From: Bryobacterales bacterium | Lineage (GTDB): Bacteria > Acidobacteriota > Terriglobia > Bryobacterales > Bryobacteraceae | NCBI GenBank assembly: GCA_019261985.1 | Contig: JAFAQY010000121.1 | Location: forward strand, 62,001-126,000 | DNA: 64,000 nucleotides | Reading direction: 5' to 3' | In this document: piece by piece, positions 1-8,083 of the stretch | How positions within the stretch are numbered: the first letter of the stretch is position 1 | How the letters are laid out: every line of letters starts with the position of its first letter | Translations under genes and position numbers: made by a program | Notes under the pieces: model-generated | What the model was told of the DNA's origin: nothing | Database searches by the model: none | The model's input: only the letters and a program-made list of their open reading frames with translations

Positions 1-1
1 G

Positions 2-184
2 CCCACCGTGGCGCGCGAAAAAGCAAAGCGTTCCGCTGTGAAACACCTGATGGAAACATTCTTTAAGGATTCGCCGGAGCAGGTGATGGCGGCGCTCCTG
101 GACGTCTCCTCCACGCGCCTCACCCGCGAGGAGTTGGAGCGGATGGCCGAAATGATCGAGCGCGCAAAGGAAGAGGGTAAATAA
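2..184 (+). CDS. BlaI/MecI-family repressor, C-terminal part (5' end outside window)
   Basis: Only the last 60 codons are present; the gene begins upstream of the window. The reading frame gives a tail with the features of BlaI/MecI/CopY repressors: a KHLMETFFKDSPEQVMAALL stretch followed by a charged helix (LTREELERMAEMIERAKEEG) and TAA at 182-184. In this family the N-terminal winged helix binds DNA and the C-terminal part dimerises and is cleaved when the partner M56 peptidase is activated. The start codon of the M56 peptidase gene follows directly after the stop, which is the usual BlaI-BlaR1 order. The resistance or stress target is not shown. Family assignment is fairly sure because residues and context agree. 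Confidence 0.8.
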   Translation, partial: PTVAREKAKRSAVKHLMETFFKDSPEQVMAALLDVSSTRLTREELERMAEMIERAKEEGK

Positions 185-2134
185 ATGTTCACATGGACTG
201 AGACAAGATTGTTTTCCGAGTTGCTAAATGCCGCGCTGAAGAGCACTTTGCTATTCGGCCTCGCCTGGATTCTTACGCTTTCGCTTCGCCGCTGCTCCGC
301 GGCCGCACGCCATCTGGTCTGGACCGCGGCGGCGGCGGCAGCAGTCGGGCTCCCATTTCTATCGATCGCGATTCCGGAAGTGAGCTTTCCAGTGCGAGTG
401 CTCCCCGACATAGTTTTCCAGACAACCGCGATTGCTACGCCGGGCAACGCCGCGGACTTGAGCGCAACCCATTCTGTCCCGGCCGCGGTAGCGCAGGTTT
501 CGCACTGGCACCCCGATTGGAAGCTCTGGCTGATGCTGCTCTGGGCTGTCGGATCCACGAATTCTCTGGCGCAAATGATTGCCGGGCGGGCGGCCGTGCG
601 CCGCGCCCGGCGAGCCGCCGGGCCTTTCGCGGATTCCGGTCTATGTACCGATTTGTGCCGTTCACTCGGGATGCGGCGCAAGGTCGAGCTTCTCGAATCC
701 AGGTCCGGCAGCATGCCAACCACCGCCGGCGTGTTCAGGCCGGCGATCTTCTTGCCTTCGGAGGCAGTGCAATGGAGCGAAGCACGCCTTCGCGTGGTAC
801 TGCTGCATGAACTCGCGCACGTCCGCCGTGGCGACACTTGGACACACTGGGTTGCCCGCACCGCCCTGATGCTCTATTGGTGGAATCCGCTGGCGTGGAA
901 AGCATGGCGCGAACTCTTGAAGGAACGCGAGCGAGCCACCGACGATTTAGTATTAAACTCCGGCGAAGGCGCCTCCGATTATGCGGGTCATCTTCTGGCC
1001 GTGGCTACTTCGATGCGCGCGGCGCCGGTTCTCGCATGGGCGACGGTTTCGATGGCGCGCCCGTCGCAACTCGAAGGCCGGCTGATCGCGATCCTCGATT
1101 CCGAAGTAAATAGGAGGATGCCGGGACCCGCATTCATGACTGCCGCGGCGGTGTTAACCGCAGCCGTGGTCGCGCCGCTCGCCGCTTTACACGCGCAGGA
1201 TAATGCCGCCATACCCGCGGATGTAGACGCCGCGATCCGAGTGGCGAAATCCGAGCAGAATTACGAAGTGCTTGAAAACGCCGCGAAAGCGGCTGAGAAG
1301 CAGGGCAAGTTCGACACCGCCGAACAACTGCTTCAACCCGCCGTTGCAATTCGGGCGGACAAAGCGGGCCAAGAGAGCACGGAGTACGCCGTCGGACTGC
1401 TCAAACTCGGCGATCTCGAAAATCTGCGCGGCAACGATAAGTCCGCCCAAGACTTCTACGCACGCGCCATGCAAATCTTGCGCGATACACCGCAAGCAGC
1501 GCCCGCTTTGATGTATCTCGGGAGGGCTGCCATGAAGCAAAAAGATTACTCAAAAGCCCTGGAGTATTTCCAGCGTGCGCAAACCGCCGATCCGGCCAAT
1601 GCTGGTGTTGCGCTCATGTGGACGGGAATCGTACAACAAAGCCAGAACGATACGCAGGAGGCGGAAACCGCTTATAGGAACTCGCTGCTGCGCCAGGAAC
1701 CAAACACGACCGCCGCTGCGGCCACGATGTTGGTCTACGCGAAATTTTTGCGAAACCAGAGCCGTAACGACGAGGCGAATGACCTCGAAGCCCGGGCGTT
1801 GGCAATTCAGAAGGCGAATGCAGTTACACCGAAGCTCCCGGCGGACACTTTCCGGATCGGCCCCGGAATTTCGACGCCGAAACCGCTGCAACAGATTGAG
1901 CCCACTTACAGCGAAGATGCTCGCTTGGCGCATTTGGAGGGAACGGTGGTCCTGTCGATCGTAGTCGGAGCCGACGGTTTGACTCACGATATTAACGTCG
2001 TACGAGGACTCGGATTGGGGTTGGACGAGAAGGCTGCTGAAGCGGTCGGTAAATGGACGTTCCAGCCCGGCGCCAAAGACGGCCAGCCGGTATCCGTGGC
2101 TGCAGTGGTCGAGGTTAATTTTCACCTTCTGTAA
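185..2134 (+). CDS. M56 (BlaR1-like) membrane metallopeptidase fused to TPR and TonB C-terminal domains
   Basis: A 649-residue protein. The N-terminal third is the M56 peptidase module: hydrophobic segments near residues 15-35, 43-65 and 112-132, and the zinc motif HELAH at 208-212, followed by a second conserved stretch (RERATDDLVL) about 40 residues on. A further membrane segment lies near 315-335. Residues about 340-545 read as TPR helices, and the last about 85 residues are a TonB C-terminal domain. Known BlaR1/MecR1 proteins sense beta-lactams and cleave BlaI; here there is no penicillin-binding sensor domain. The TPR and TonB parts replace it, so the stimulus is unknown. It is co-transcribed with the upstream BlaI-type repressor with no gap. 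Function as a protease controlling the repressor is inferred from the family. Confidence 0.85.
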   Translation: MFTWTETRLFSELLNAALKSTLLFGLAWILTLSLRRCSAAARHLVWTAAAAAAVGLPFLSIAIPEVSFPVRVLPDIVFQTTAIATPGNAADLSATHSVPAAVAQVSHWHPDWKLWLMLLWAVGSTNSLAQMIAGRAAVRRARRAAGPFADSGLCTDLCRSLGMRRKVELLESRSGSMPTTAGVFRPAIFLPSEAVQWSEARLRVVLLHELAHVRRGDTWTHWVARTALMLYWWNPLAWKAWRELLKERERATDDLVLNSGEGASDYAGHLLAVATSMRAAPVLAWATVSMARPSQLEGRLIAILDSEVNRRMPGPAFMTAAAVLTAAVVAPLAALHAQDNAAIPADVDAAIRVAKSEQNYEVLENAAKAAEKQGKFDTAEQLLQPAVAIRADKAGQESTEYAVGLLKLGDLENLRGNDKSAQDFYARAMQILRDTPQAAPALMYLGRAAMKQKDYSKALEYFQRAQTADPANAGVALMWTGIVQQSQNDTQEAETAYRNSLLRQEPNTTAAAATMLVYAKFLRNQSRNDEANDLEARALAIQKANAVTPKLPADTFRIGPGISTPKPLQQIEPTYSEDARLAHLEGTVVLSIVVGADGLTHDINVVRGLGLGLDEKAAEAVGKWTFQPGAKDGQPVSVAAVVEVNFHLL

Positions 2135-2258
2135 GAAGTGGCTGAAAAGCACCAACCCCGGTGCATTTCAGCACGGTTAAACGGCCATATCTCTACTGCT
2201 TTCTGTCGCTTGAAACTGGCTGGAGGCGTGCATACGTCTATATGGTTTAGAGGGACCT

Positions 2259-3269
2259 ATGAAACGCGGACTTACAGTTTTAGGTTTGGTAGCAGCAGCA
2301 GCTTTTGCATTTGGCCAGGACGCCCCGCAGCAGGATTCGGGCGGCTGGCATCGCATTGGCGGCGGTAATCAAGCGCCTGCGGTACAAACGGCTCCTGCGC
2401 AGAATTTCCCTGGGCAGAATGCGCCTGGGCAGAATCCTCCTGGGCAGAATCAAAGTCAGGCGGTTCCTACTCCCCCGCCCCCGGTCTCTCTTCCACCGGC
2501 GACGCTGACGCTTCGTCAAGGTACGTTCGTGATCGCCCGCCTAAATCAACTTTTGCATTCCGACCACAATCATCCGGGCGACGCTTTCACAGCCACTCTG
2601 GTGCGGCCCATTATCGTTGACGGATTCGTTGTTGGCCGGCCCGGCGATTTGGTAGCCGGCGAGGTCACGGATGCCGAGCCTGGCCGAAGGGGCGAGAACG
2701 TTTCGCGGCTCGGCGTTAAGCTGACCAGCATTACACTCGCGGACGGGAATCAAGTAAGCGTGAATTCGACGTTGGTGACCTCAAACGGTCCCGGCTGGAG
2801 CGTTCCGGATACCGCAACCGTGGCTGGAACCAGCGCTGTTGGCGCGACCATCGGCGCAATTGCGGGCGGCGGAGTGGGTGCGGCAATCGGCGCCGGGGCG
2901 GGCGGTTTCGCGGCTCTTGCAGGACTGCTGATGACTCACGGTCGTCCGACGATTCTGTCCCCGGAATCCGTCCTGACGTTCCGCGTGACAAACGATATCC
3001 CCGTGGACACGAATCGCTCGCCGCAGTCCTTCCGACCGGCGGACCAGAACGACTACACCCAAAATAACTCCCAGCCGAGGTTAACCCAGCGGTCTGGGCC
3101 TGGTTATCCCGGGTCCGGGTATCCGGGGTCCGGCTATGCCGCGCCCGGGCCCTACGCGCCGTATTACGGATATCCTTATTCCTACGCTTATCCGTACCCA
3201 TACTATGGCTACTACGGCCCGAGCGTCGTGATCGGCGGGTATTATCGCGGCTTTTATCGCCGTCGTTAA
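2259..3269 (+). CDS. Exported glycine-zipper protein with PGQN repeats and Tyr/Pro/Gly-rich tail
   Basis: 336 residues, beginning with a clear signal peptide (MKRGLTVLGLVAAAAFAFGQ). It continues with a low-complexity linker in which a 15-base unit (cctgggcagaat plus three bases, about 2404-2453) encodes tandem PGQN repeats. A central beta-rich domain (about 85-185) follows, then a glycine zipper near 188-222 (GAIAGGGVGAAIGAGAGG) of the kind that packs in membranes, and a tail very rich in Tyr, Pro and Gly with repeated PGSGY. The start is supported by an AGAGG sequence 7 bases upstream. No enzyme motif is visible. Proteins of this design are common in Acidobacteria and are probably outer-membrane or surface associated, but I cannot assign a role. 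Confidence 0.75.
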   Translation: MKRGLTVLGLVAAAAFAFGQDAPQQDSGGWHRIGGGNQAPAVQTAPAQNFPGQNAPGQNPPGQNQSQAVPTPPPPVSLPPATLTLRQGTFVIARLNQLLHSDHNHPGDAFTATLVRPIIVDGFVVGRPGDLVAGEVTDAEPGRRGENVSRLGVKLTSITLADGNQVSVNSTLVTSNGPGWSVPDTATVAGTSAVGATIGAIAGGGVGAAIGAGAGGFAALAGLLMTHGRPTILSPESVLTFRVTNDIPVDTNRSPQSFRPADQNDYTQNNSQPRLTQRSGPGYPGSGYPGSGYAAPGPYAPYYGYPYSYAYPYPYYGYYGPSVVIGGYYRGFYRRR

Positions 3270-3449
3270 CAAGGGGTTTCAGGCTTGCGGCGGGCTGGAG
3301 CTGCCGCGGCGTGCCGGGTGATATTGCCCCACTTCGGAACGCAATATTTCCGCATGGCCCGGCAGTCATATAGATCCCGCCGCGCCGGCGCAACCTTCGG
3401 TGAACATTTGCTGAGAATTCTTCGGTGCTCGGCTGTCTCTTAATATGAG

Positions 3450-3956
3450 ATGTTTCTTCGTTGGCCCCACAATAAAGCCTCGTTAGTGTATCCCGTTCCG
3501 CCCGCACCCCCAACCGTCGTATTGGTTCCCTGGTTCCGATCGACCCGTCAGATTCGAGTGTTTCCCAACGGCTGGAGCGCCGATGCCGCCGCGCTCTCCC
3601 CCGCCGCCATCGCCGCACGCTGGCCTCAACTCGACGATCTCATCGAGGGAGGAATTCCTTCATTGACACATGCCGTCATCGCACTGGCGCTCTCGCCGGA
3701 GGAACTGCTTTCCGAGACCCAGCGGGACCGCCTGTGGCGAGCCTTCCGCGTACCCGTTTTCGAGCAGATCGTCACCGAAAACGGCGCGCTGCTCGCGGCG
3801 GAATGCGAGGCTCACGACGGCTTCCATATAGAAGCGCCGTCGCTCGCCTTCGATCCGTGCTGCATAGAAGTGAAGCCCTGCGGCTGCGGCCGCACCACGC
3901 CGCGCCTCAAGCCCACGGGCATGCGGGTGCAAGCCATCGCCGCCTACGCGCGATGA
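3450..3956 (+). CDS. Hypothetical protein with Cys-rich C-terminus
   Basis: A 168-residue ORF with no domain that I recognise. The central part has an even mix of helix-forming residues, and the end carries a cysteine cluster (DPCCIEVKPCGCGRTTPRLK) that could bind a metal or form disulfides. Codon choice (GC-rich third positions) resembles neighbouring genes, which supports real coding. The first about 20 residues look unlike the rest, so the true start may lie downstream of the ATG at 3450. It stands alone between the glycine-zipper gene and a tRNA, separated by an intergenic repeat. Confidence 0.55.
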   Translation: MFLRWPHNKASLVYPVPPAPPTVVLVPWFRSTRQIRVFPNGWSADAAALSPAAIAARWPQLDDLIEGGIPSLTHAVIALALSPEELLSETQRDRLWRAFRVPVFEQIVTENGALLAAECEAHDGFHIEAPSLAFDPCCIEVKPCGCGRTTPRLKPTGMRVQAIAAYAR

Positions 3957-3960
3957 AGGC

Positions 3961-4044
3961 CAGTGATCGGTTCTCAGTTATCAGTTGTCGGTCATCACTG
4001 AGGACTGAAGACTGAAAACTGAGAACTGATAACTGATAACTGAG
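3961..4044. repeat. Intergenic CAGTTATCAGT / ACTGATAACTG repeat cluster
   Basis: A run of short direct and inverted copies of TCAGTTATCAGT and its complement ACTGATAACTG, ending in ACTGATAACTGATAACTGA. Related clusters occur near 11.53 kb and 39.43 kb in this window, in each case just after a stop codon. The cluster could fold into a long hairpin. It lies directly upstream of the tRNA-Leu -10 element. Confidence 0.75.
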
Positions 4045-4047
4045 CGT

Positions 4048-4053
4048 TATAAT
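4048..4053 (+). promoter_or_regulatory. Probable -10 element of the tRNA-Leu gene
   Basis: An exact TATAAT lies 24 bases before the first base of the tRNA, inside otherwise GC-rich DNA. The -35 region is within the ACTGATAACTG repeat and only weakly resembles TTGACA. Placement fits transcription starting about 4060. Confidence 0.5.
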
Positions 4054-4077
4054 ACAAGCGAGTTCCACTCGCCTAAC

Positions 4078-4164
4078 GCGAACGTGGCGGAATTGGCAGA
4101 CGCACTGGATTTAGGTTCCAGCGCCCGCAAGGGCATGGGAGTTCGACCCTCCCCGTTCGCACCA
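4078..4164 (+). tRNA. tRNA-Leu (anticodon UAG)
   Basis: An 87-base cloverleaf. Acceptor GCGAACG (4078-4084) pairs with CGTTCGC, followed by A and an encoded CCA at 4162-4164. The anticodon stem CTGGA/TCCAG encloses loop TTTAGGT, giving anticodon TAG at 4112-4114, which reads CUA/CUG-type leucine codons. A long variable arm (class II, CGCCCGCAAGGGCATGGG) and the T-loop TTCGACC are present, as expected for tRNA-Leu. The fold is complete, so the gene should be functional. Confidence 0.97.
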
Positions 4165-4362
4165 TATTTTGAGGACTTAATTGCGCTGGATCGAAATTCG
4201 CGCAGTTCCGTTGTGGGTTTGTTAAGCATTCCAAGCTGTTTGCGCACGATCGAGAAGTCGTGATGCTAGAACGCGGAGGCATACAGAGAAACATTCTTCC
4301 CACGCAAGACTTGTCACACCTTCAGAAAGAGAGTATCTTAAAGAATAGTCAGGTCCTAGGGA

Positions 4363-4593
4363 ATGAGCGCCGATAGACTCAAGAGAATCACTATTGAAGA
4401 AGGCAAATGCGGGGGCCGTCCGTGCATCCGCGGCCAGCGTATTCGCGTCACAGATGTGCTTGAGCTGCTAGCGAACGGTGCGAGTTTCGATGAGATTCTA
4501 GCCGACTACTCGTTCCTCGAGCGCGAAGACATCTACGCAGCGATTGAATACGCGGCCCATCAAGCCGATCACACCGTCCTGCAAGCCTCGTGA
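4363..4593 (+). CDS. DUF433 antitoxin-like protein
   Basis: 76 residues matching the DUF433 pattern: ITIEEGKCGGRPCIRGQRIR, then VTDVLELLANGASFDEILAD and an acidic, Tyr-containing helix before the end. DUF433 proteins are small helix-turn-helix proteins predicted as antitoxins paired with DUF5615 PIN-like toxins. The stop overlaps the GTG start of the toxin reading frame by 4 bases (GTGA), as in a translationally coupled toxin-antitoxin operon. This gene is intact while its partner is frameshifted, so it may now be a free-standing DNA-binding protein. Family assignment is firm; antitoxin role is inferred. Confidence 0.85.
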   Translation: MSADRLKRITIEEGKCGGRPCIRGQRIRVTDVLELLANGASFDEILADYSFLEREDIYAAIEYAAHQADHTVLQAS

Positions 4594-4918
4594 AGTTTCT
4601 GGTCGATAACCAGCTTCCCGCGGCTCTCGCGCGTTTTTTGGCTTCTCGGGGCGTAGATTGTCAGCATGTTCTGATATCGACGTGGGCGGTGCAACCGATG
4701 CCGCTATCTGGGACTACGCCAGTCGGAATGATTGCGTGGTCATCAGCAAGGATGCAGATTTCCTGTACATGGCGAATCTTCCCTCGGCCAAGGCGCGGCT
4801 CGTCTGGGTGCGAATCGGCAACTGTCGCACCAAGGCGCTGCTTGCTGCAGTGGAACGTCTCTGGCCCAAGATTGAGTCTGGCTTGAAAGCGGGCGATCGC
4901 GTTATCGAGCTTCGCTAA
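4590..4918 (+). pseudogene. DUF5615 PIN-like toxin, interrupted by a frameshift
   Basis: The frame opening at GTG 4590 gives the typical DUF5615 start (KFLVDNQLPAALARFLASRG) up to CQHVL, and then loses similarity. From about 4672 the next frame gives the rest of the family: GGATDAAIWDYASRNDCVVIS, then KDADFLYMAN, ARLVWVRIGNC and a GDRVIELR end. Joining the two needs one extra base at about 4671-4674 (cat gtt ct-gat atc). The conserved acidic residues of the PIN-like fold (D6 at the start, D in ISKDADF) are split between frames. Either the toxin is inactivated by a 1-base deletion, or the sequence has an error, or frameshifting occurs. It is coupled to the DUF433 gene before it. Confidence 0.8.
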
Positions 4919-5472
4919 TCGACAAATAGACATCCCCCAAAGCGTAGCTTTGGCAGTTCGTCAACGGCTGCGCATGTGAGTATTTGCATTCGCCATCTTG
5001 CGGACAAGGGTTGTTGCGGTCTGACGGAGCGGTCAAGCGCGCGCGGATCCGCGGAGGGTAAAGCCTCTTCGACACTGTTACAGGGCAGTTGTTCGTAGCA
5101 CCGACGGCACCGACCTCGGGTTCTGACGCAAAAGACAAAAGGGCCTTGCTCGCTCTACAGCGTTGAGATAACTTCTGGCCCGAAAAAGTCGACGTTCGAA
5201 AACTGCTTTCAGACAAAAAGTGTCCACAATTCGTCTTGCATCGGTAGCCATAAGGAGCTATACTGCCGTCATTCGGAAGGTGTATGTGACGGGATCTGAG
5301 AGCCAGAAACTGTTCTGGCTTCCACCCGCCTGTTTTATAACAATTACCAAAACAAACAGCCGCCGCAGATCATTTAGGTGGTCTGCGTGTGTGGCTGCTT
5401 ATTAGTTACAACGTAACGCGCAGCCTCGAAAGCATGAGGCGTTCGGGGTGATACGCGCCGAGGAGGAAACCG
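4919..5472. other. Intergenic stretch with no recognisable gene
   Basis: About 550 bases between the broken toxin and the beta-helix gene. Short open frames exist on both strands, but none has a convincing ribosome binding site, domain or residue pattern. Base composition is less GC-biased at the third position than in neighbouring genes. An AGGAGGAAACCG sequence at its right end is the ribosome binding site of the next gene. Confidence 0.5.
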
Positions 5473-6351
5473 ATGATCCCGAATCGAAAGGCGCTCGTTT
5501 TCATTGGACTGCTGGTTATCGCGGGAGCCGTTCAGGCCGCGACCTTTATCAACACTTGTCCATTTATAATCAGTACTCCGGGGGATTACCTGCTTTCAGC
5601 AGATTTGTTGTGTCCCGGCGGAGGAACTGGAATCACGATTACTTCGAGTCACGTGACTCTGAAGCTCGAAGGACACACGATAATTCCCGCCGTGGGCAGC
5701 AGCAGTGGCAGCGCTATCAGTAACTTCTCTAGCGGAATAACCGGGACGCCCGTGGTGGACGTTCACATCTTGGGTCCCGGTCTGATCATGGGCGGCGCAG
5801 TAAATTCTTTCTCTTTCGGAGTTTCCCTCGTAGGGAGTGTGACCGACTCAGAAGTGAGCGGGCTTACGGTGCGGGGGTCCCGCGTCGCAGGTATAAACGC
5901 CGATGGGCAAGCTCCCGGCACCACCGGATTGACATTTACGAAGAACACTCTCGCGGGAGGCAACTGGGGAATATTGGTGACAAACCTTACATCCAGCACG
6001 ATTTCGGAAAATGACGCAAGCGGCAACTTTATCGGTATCCAGATAAGCAACGAAGGCGTGACCGGGCCGCCGATAACGTTCAGTCGAAACATTGTTAACG
6101 GGAACACTAATACCGGCGTGATCATCGACACCGGCTTTGTCACGGCCCAGAAAAACGTCGTAAGCGGGAATGGCGTAGTTGGGATTGACGTTCTAGCCTC
6201 GCAGCTCGGGGTCACGATTGCCCTTGAGGTTACCGGCAATACGTCATTGGCGAACGGAACTGTCGACCTGAATGATGCCGTTCCGGGTTGCACGGGAAGC
6301 GTGTGGAGCGGTAACAAGTTCTTCACGCGTAACCAAAGTTGTATTGATTGA
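5473..6351 (+). CDS. Exported right-handed beta-helix protein
   Basis: 292 residues with a signal peptide (MIPNRKALVFIGLLVIAGAV-QA). After it comes a series of about 22-28-residue rungs rich in Asn, Gly, Ser and Thr (for example GNTNTGVIIDTGFVTAQKNV, then SGNGVVGIDV), typical of parallel beta-helix folds such as pectate-lyase-like or NosD/PbH1 repeat proteins. Two Cys near the N-terminus and two at the C-terminus (GCTGS, NQSCID) may form capping disulfides. A strong GAGGAGG lies 6-12 bases before the ATG. No catalytic residues can be assigned, so substrate and activity are unknown. It is monocistronic. Confidence 0.75.
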   Translation: MIPNRKALVFIGLLVIAGAVQAATFINTCPFIISTPGDYLLSADLLCPGGGTGITITSSHVTLKLEGHTIIPAVGSSSGSAISNFSSGITGTPVVDVHILGPGLIMGGAVNSFSFGVSLVGSVTDSEVSGLTVRGSRVAGINADGQAPGTTGLTFTKNTLAGGNWGILVTNLTSSTISENDASGNFIGIQISNEGVTGPPITFSRNIVNGNTNTGVIIDTGFVTAQKNVVSGNGVVGIDVLASQLGVTIALEVTGNTSLANGTVDLNDAVPGCTGSVWSGNKFFTRNQSCID

Positions 6352-6420
6352 GGTGGCCGGTTGAGGTCGGCGAGATCGAATCGGGTTGCAACTTGATGTG
6401 CCTCGAGATGTCAAGCAAGC

Positions 6421-7437
6421 TTGAACGCGCGCGCGGGTGCCCGCGGTTACTTCGGTCTGCCGGGGGCGAGGGCGCGGCGTGCTCTACTGAATTCGATGGG
6501 ACTGCTGACCATCTCCGGCGAGCCTGCTTCATGCTTTGAAGGCGTCGCCCACGCGACTGCGCGCCTGTTGGGTTTTGATCTCGTCGACGAGGATCGCATT
6601 TCGCAGCTCCTTCGCGAGCAGTTTGGCGGCAAAAATATACCCGATTACGCTTGGCGCCCCGCTGTTGCGTCGGCGATTGCGAATCTGGCGAAGGGGCATC
6701 ATTTGGTGCTCGCAGTTCGGGGAGCCGAGGCGATCTTGCCGCTAGTTCCGGGAATGCTTCGAGCCGGCATCCTGTCCACGGAAACGCGGCGGATTGGGGC
6801 TGTGATGCTCGAACGCCGGCTGGAGAGGCCGGACGCAATCGCGGCGCTCGCGCAGATGGATGACGCGGCACGAACGGAGCGCAAGGCACGCTTTGGACGG
6901 GCCGCGCCCCTGCCGGAGCATTTCGACATCGCTCTAAACGCCGAACAGTTCGAACACGGCCAAATGGCCGAGATTTTGCGAGCCGCCGCGGGCGCTCGAT
7001 GCCTGCGCGAACAGGGCTTTCTTCCCGCGGCCGTCGAAGCAAAACTGCAATTTCAGACACGTCTAGAACTGGCTCGCCATGGCATAGTTCCGGTTGGGCA
7101 AGCGCGCCTGAAGCCCGTCGCCTTTGGCCATCCCAGTGAGGAGGTCTTCGCCAATCTCCTCGATTTTTACAGCATCCACTGGGAGTATGAGCCGCGCAGC
7201 TTTCCGCTCCAGTGGGACAAAGACGGTAACGTGGCGGAAGCTTTCACGCCGGATTTCTATTTGCCTGAATTTGACATTTACGTGGAACTCACCACCATGA
7301 AGCAGACGCTGGTTACACGAAAGAACCGCAAGATCAAGCTGCTCCGCGCTGTTTATCCGCACGTGAATATTCAAGTGTTCTATCAAAAAGATTTTCAGGA
7401 TTTGATATTCAAATACGGCCTTCGGGTGAGCGCGTAG
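6421..7437 (+). CDS. Cytidylate-kinase-like N-terminal domain fused to a restriction-endonuclease-like C-terminal domain
   Basis: 338 residues from TTG 6421. The ATG at 6496 is an equally good start, because it gives MGLLTISGEP, which matches the opening of the family. Residues about 26-205 resemble the cytidylate-kinase-like family: LTISGEP, then GFDLVDED and MLERRLERPDAIAALAQMDD. The P-loop is degenerate, with no GxxGxGK, so kinase activity is doubtful. Residues about 235-338 look like a PD-(D/E)xK fold: EEVFANLLDFYSIHWEYEP, AFTPDFYLPEFDIYVELT, with E/D residues spaced as in nuclease cores and a later KNRKIK. It overlaps the GTG start of hpt by one base (TAGTG), so the two are co-expressed. 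The function is unknown; a nucleotide- or nucleic-acid-related role is inferred. Confidence 0.65.
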   Translation: MNARAGARGYFGLPGARARRALLNSMGLLTISGEPASCFEGVAHATARLLGFDLVDEDRISQLLREQFGGKNIPDYAWRPAVASAIANLAKGHHLVLAVRGAEAILPLVPGMLRAGILSTETRRIGAVMLERRLERPDAIAALAQMDDAARTERKARFGRAAPLPEHFDIALNAEQFEHGQMAEILRAAAGARCLREQGFLPAAVEAKLQFQTRLELARHGIVPVGQARLKPVAFGHPSEEVFANLLDFYSIHWEYEPRSFPLQWDKDGNVAEAFTPDFYLPEFDIYVELTTMKQTLVTRKNRKIKLLRAVYPHVNIQVFYQKDFQDLIFKYGLRVSA

Positions 7438-7967
7438 TGAACGCTCCGCCGGGCATGGAGCGCGTTCTCTTTTCCGAAGAGCAGGTCGCGGCGCGGATTC
7501 GCGAAGTGGGAGCGGCGATCGCGGAGAAGTATCGCGGCCGCGATTTGAAGCTTATCGGAGTGCTTAAAGGCGCCGTTTTTTTCTTGACGGAGCTTGCGCG
7601 GGCGATCGACATTCCGGTGCAGATCGATTTCTTGGCGATTTCCAGTTTCGCGGGGCACGGTCCGGGGCTGGTGCGCATCGAGAAGGATCTGGACGAGCCG
7701 ATCGAAGGTCAGGATGTGCTGCTGATAGAGGACATCGTCGATACCGGTTTGACAGCGCATTATCTATTGCGCACGCTCGCGGGGCGCGGACCGCAGTCTC
7801 TCGCGATTTGCACGCTGCTAGACCGCAGCATCCGGCGGATCGTGCAAGTTCCGGTGGAGTTCCGCTGCTTTGAGATCCCGGACCGTTTCGTGGTGGGCTG
7901 CGGGCTGGATTTTAAGCAGCTCTACCGGAACCTCCGGTATATCGCGGTGATGAACCCGGAGAGGTAG
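7437..7967 (+). CDS. hpt: Hypoxanthine phosphoribosyltransferase
   Basis: 176 residues, the normal size. It converts hypoxanthine or guanine plus PRPP to IMP or GMP in purine salvage in the cytosol. The PRPP-binding loop VLLIEDIVDTGLTAHYLL is complete, and the LIGVLKGAVFFLTELARAI and FEIPDRFVVGCGLDFKQLYR stretches match the family. The start is GTG 7437, coupled by one base to the kinase-like/nuclease-like fusion upstream. The TAG stop is part of the first half of a GGACAAGCTT palindrome that follows directly and may act as a transcription terminator or mRNA stabiliser. Confidence 0.95.
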   Translation: MNAPPGMERVLFSEEQVAARIREVGAAIAEKYRGRDLKLIGVLKGAVFFLTELARAIDIPVQIDFLAISSFAGHGPGLVRIEKDLDEPIEGQDVLLIEDIVDTGLTAHYLLRTLAGRGPQSLAICTLLDRSIRRIVQVPVEFRCFEIPDRFVVGCGLDFKQLYRNLRYIAVMNPER

Positions 7968-8020
7968 GACAAGCTTCAGCTCGTCCTCAATTGGAATGGA
8001 CAAGCTGAAGCTTGTCCTAC
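7965..8020. repeat. GGACAAGCTTCAGCTTGTCC palindrome, two inverted copies
   Basis: Two copies, 7967-7986 (one mismatch, CTCGTCC) and 7998-8017, separated by TCAATTGGAAT. Each is a hairpin by itself and the two can pair into one long stem. The outer TAG/CTA bases include the stop codon of hpt. Further copies lie at 22704-22726 and 27871-27925. Confidence 0.85.
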
Positions 8021-8083
8021 GTGACACATTCGTGACAGAAACGCGGCACAATTTTGGCAATCGGCGTGTACAATCGGGTTATC

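Noticed and set aside
2731-3618. 295-codon open frame on the minus strand
   Set aside because: It is very rich in Arg and Ser and runs opposite the glycine-zipper gene, which has a signal peptide and ribosome binding site; it is a shadow of that GC-rich gene.
4902-5216. 104-codon minus-strand frame in the gap after the broken toxin
   Set aside because: No ribosome binding site, no domain, and residue composition like random GC-rich DNA.
8054-8083. TTG start for the histidine kinase
   Set aside because: ATG 8084 directly precedes the first membrane segment and fits usual N-termini better.
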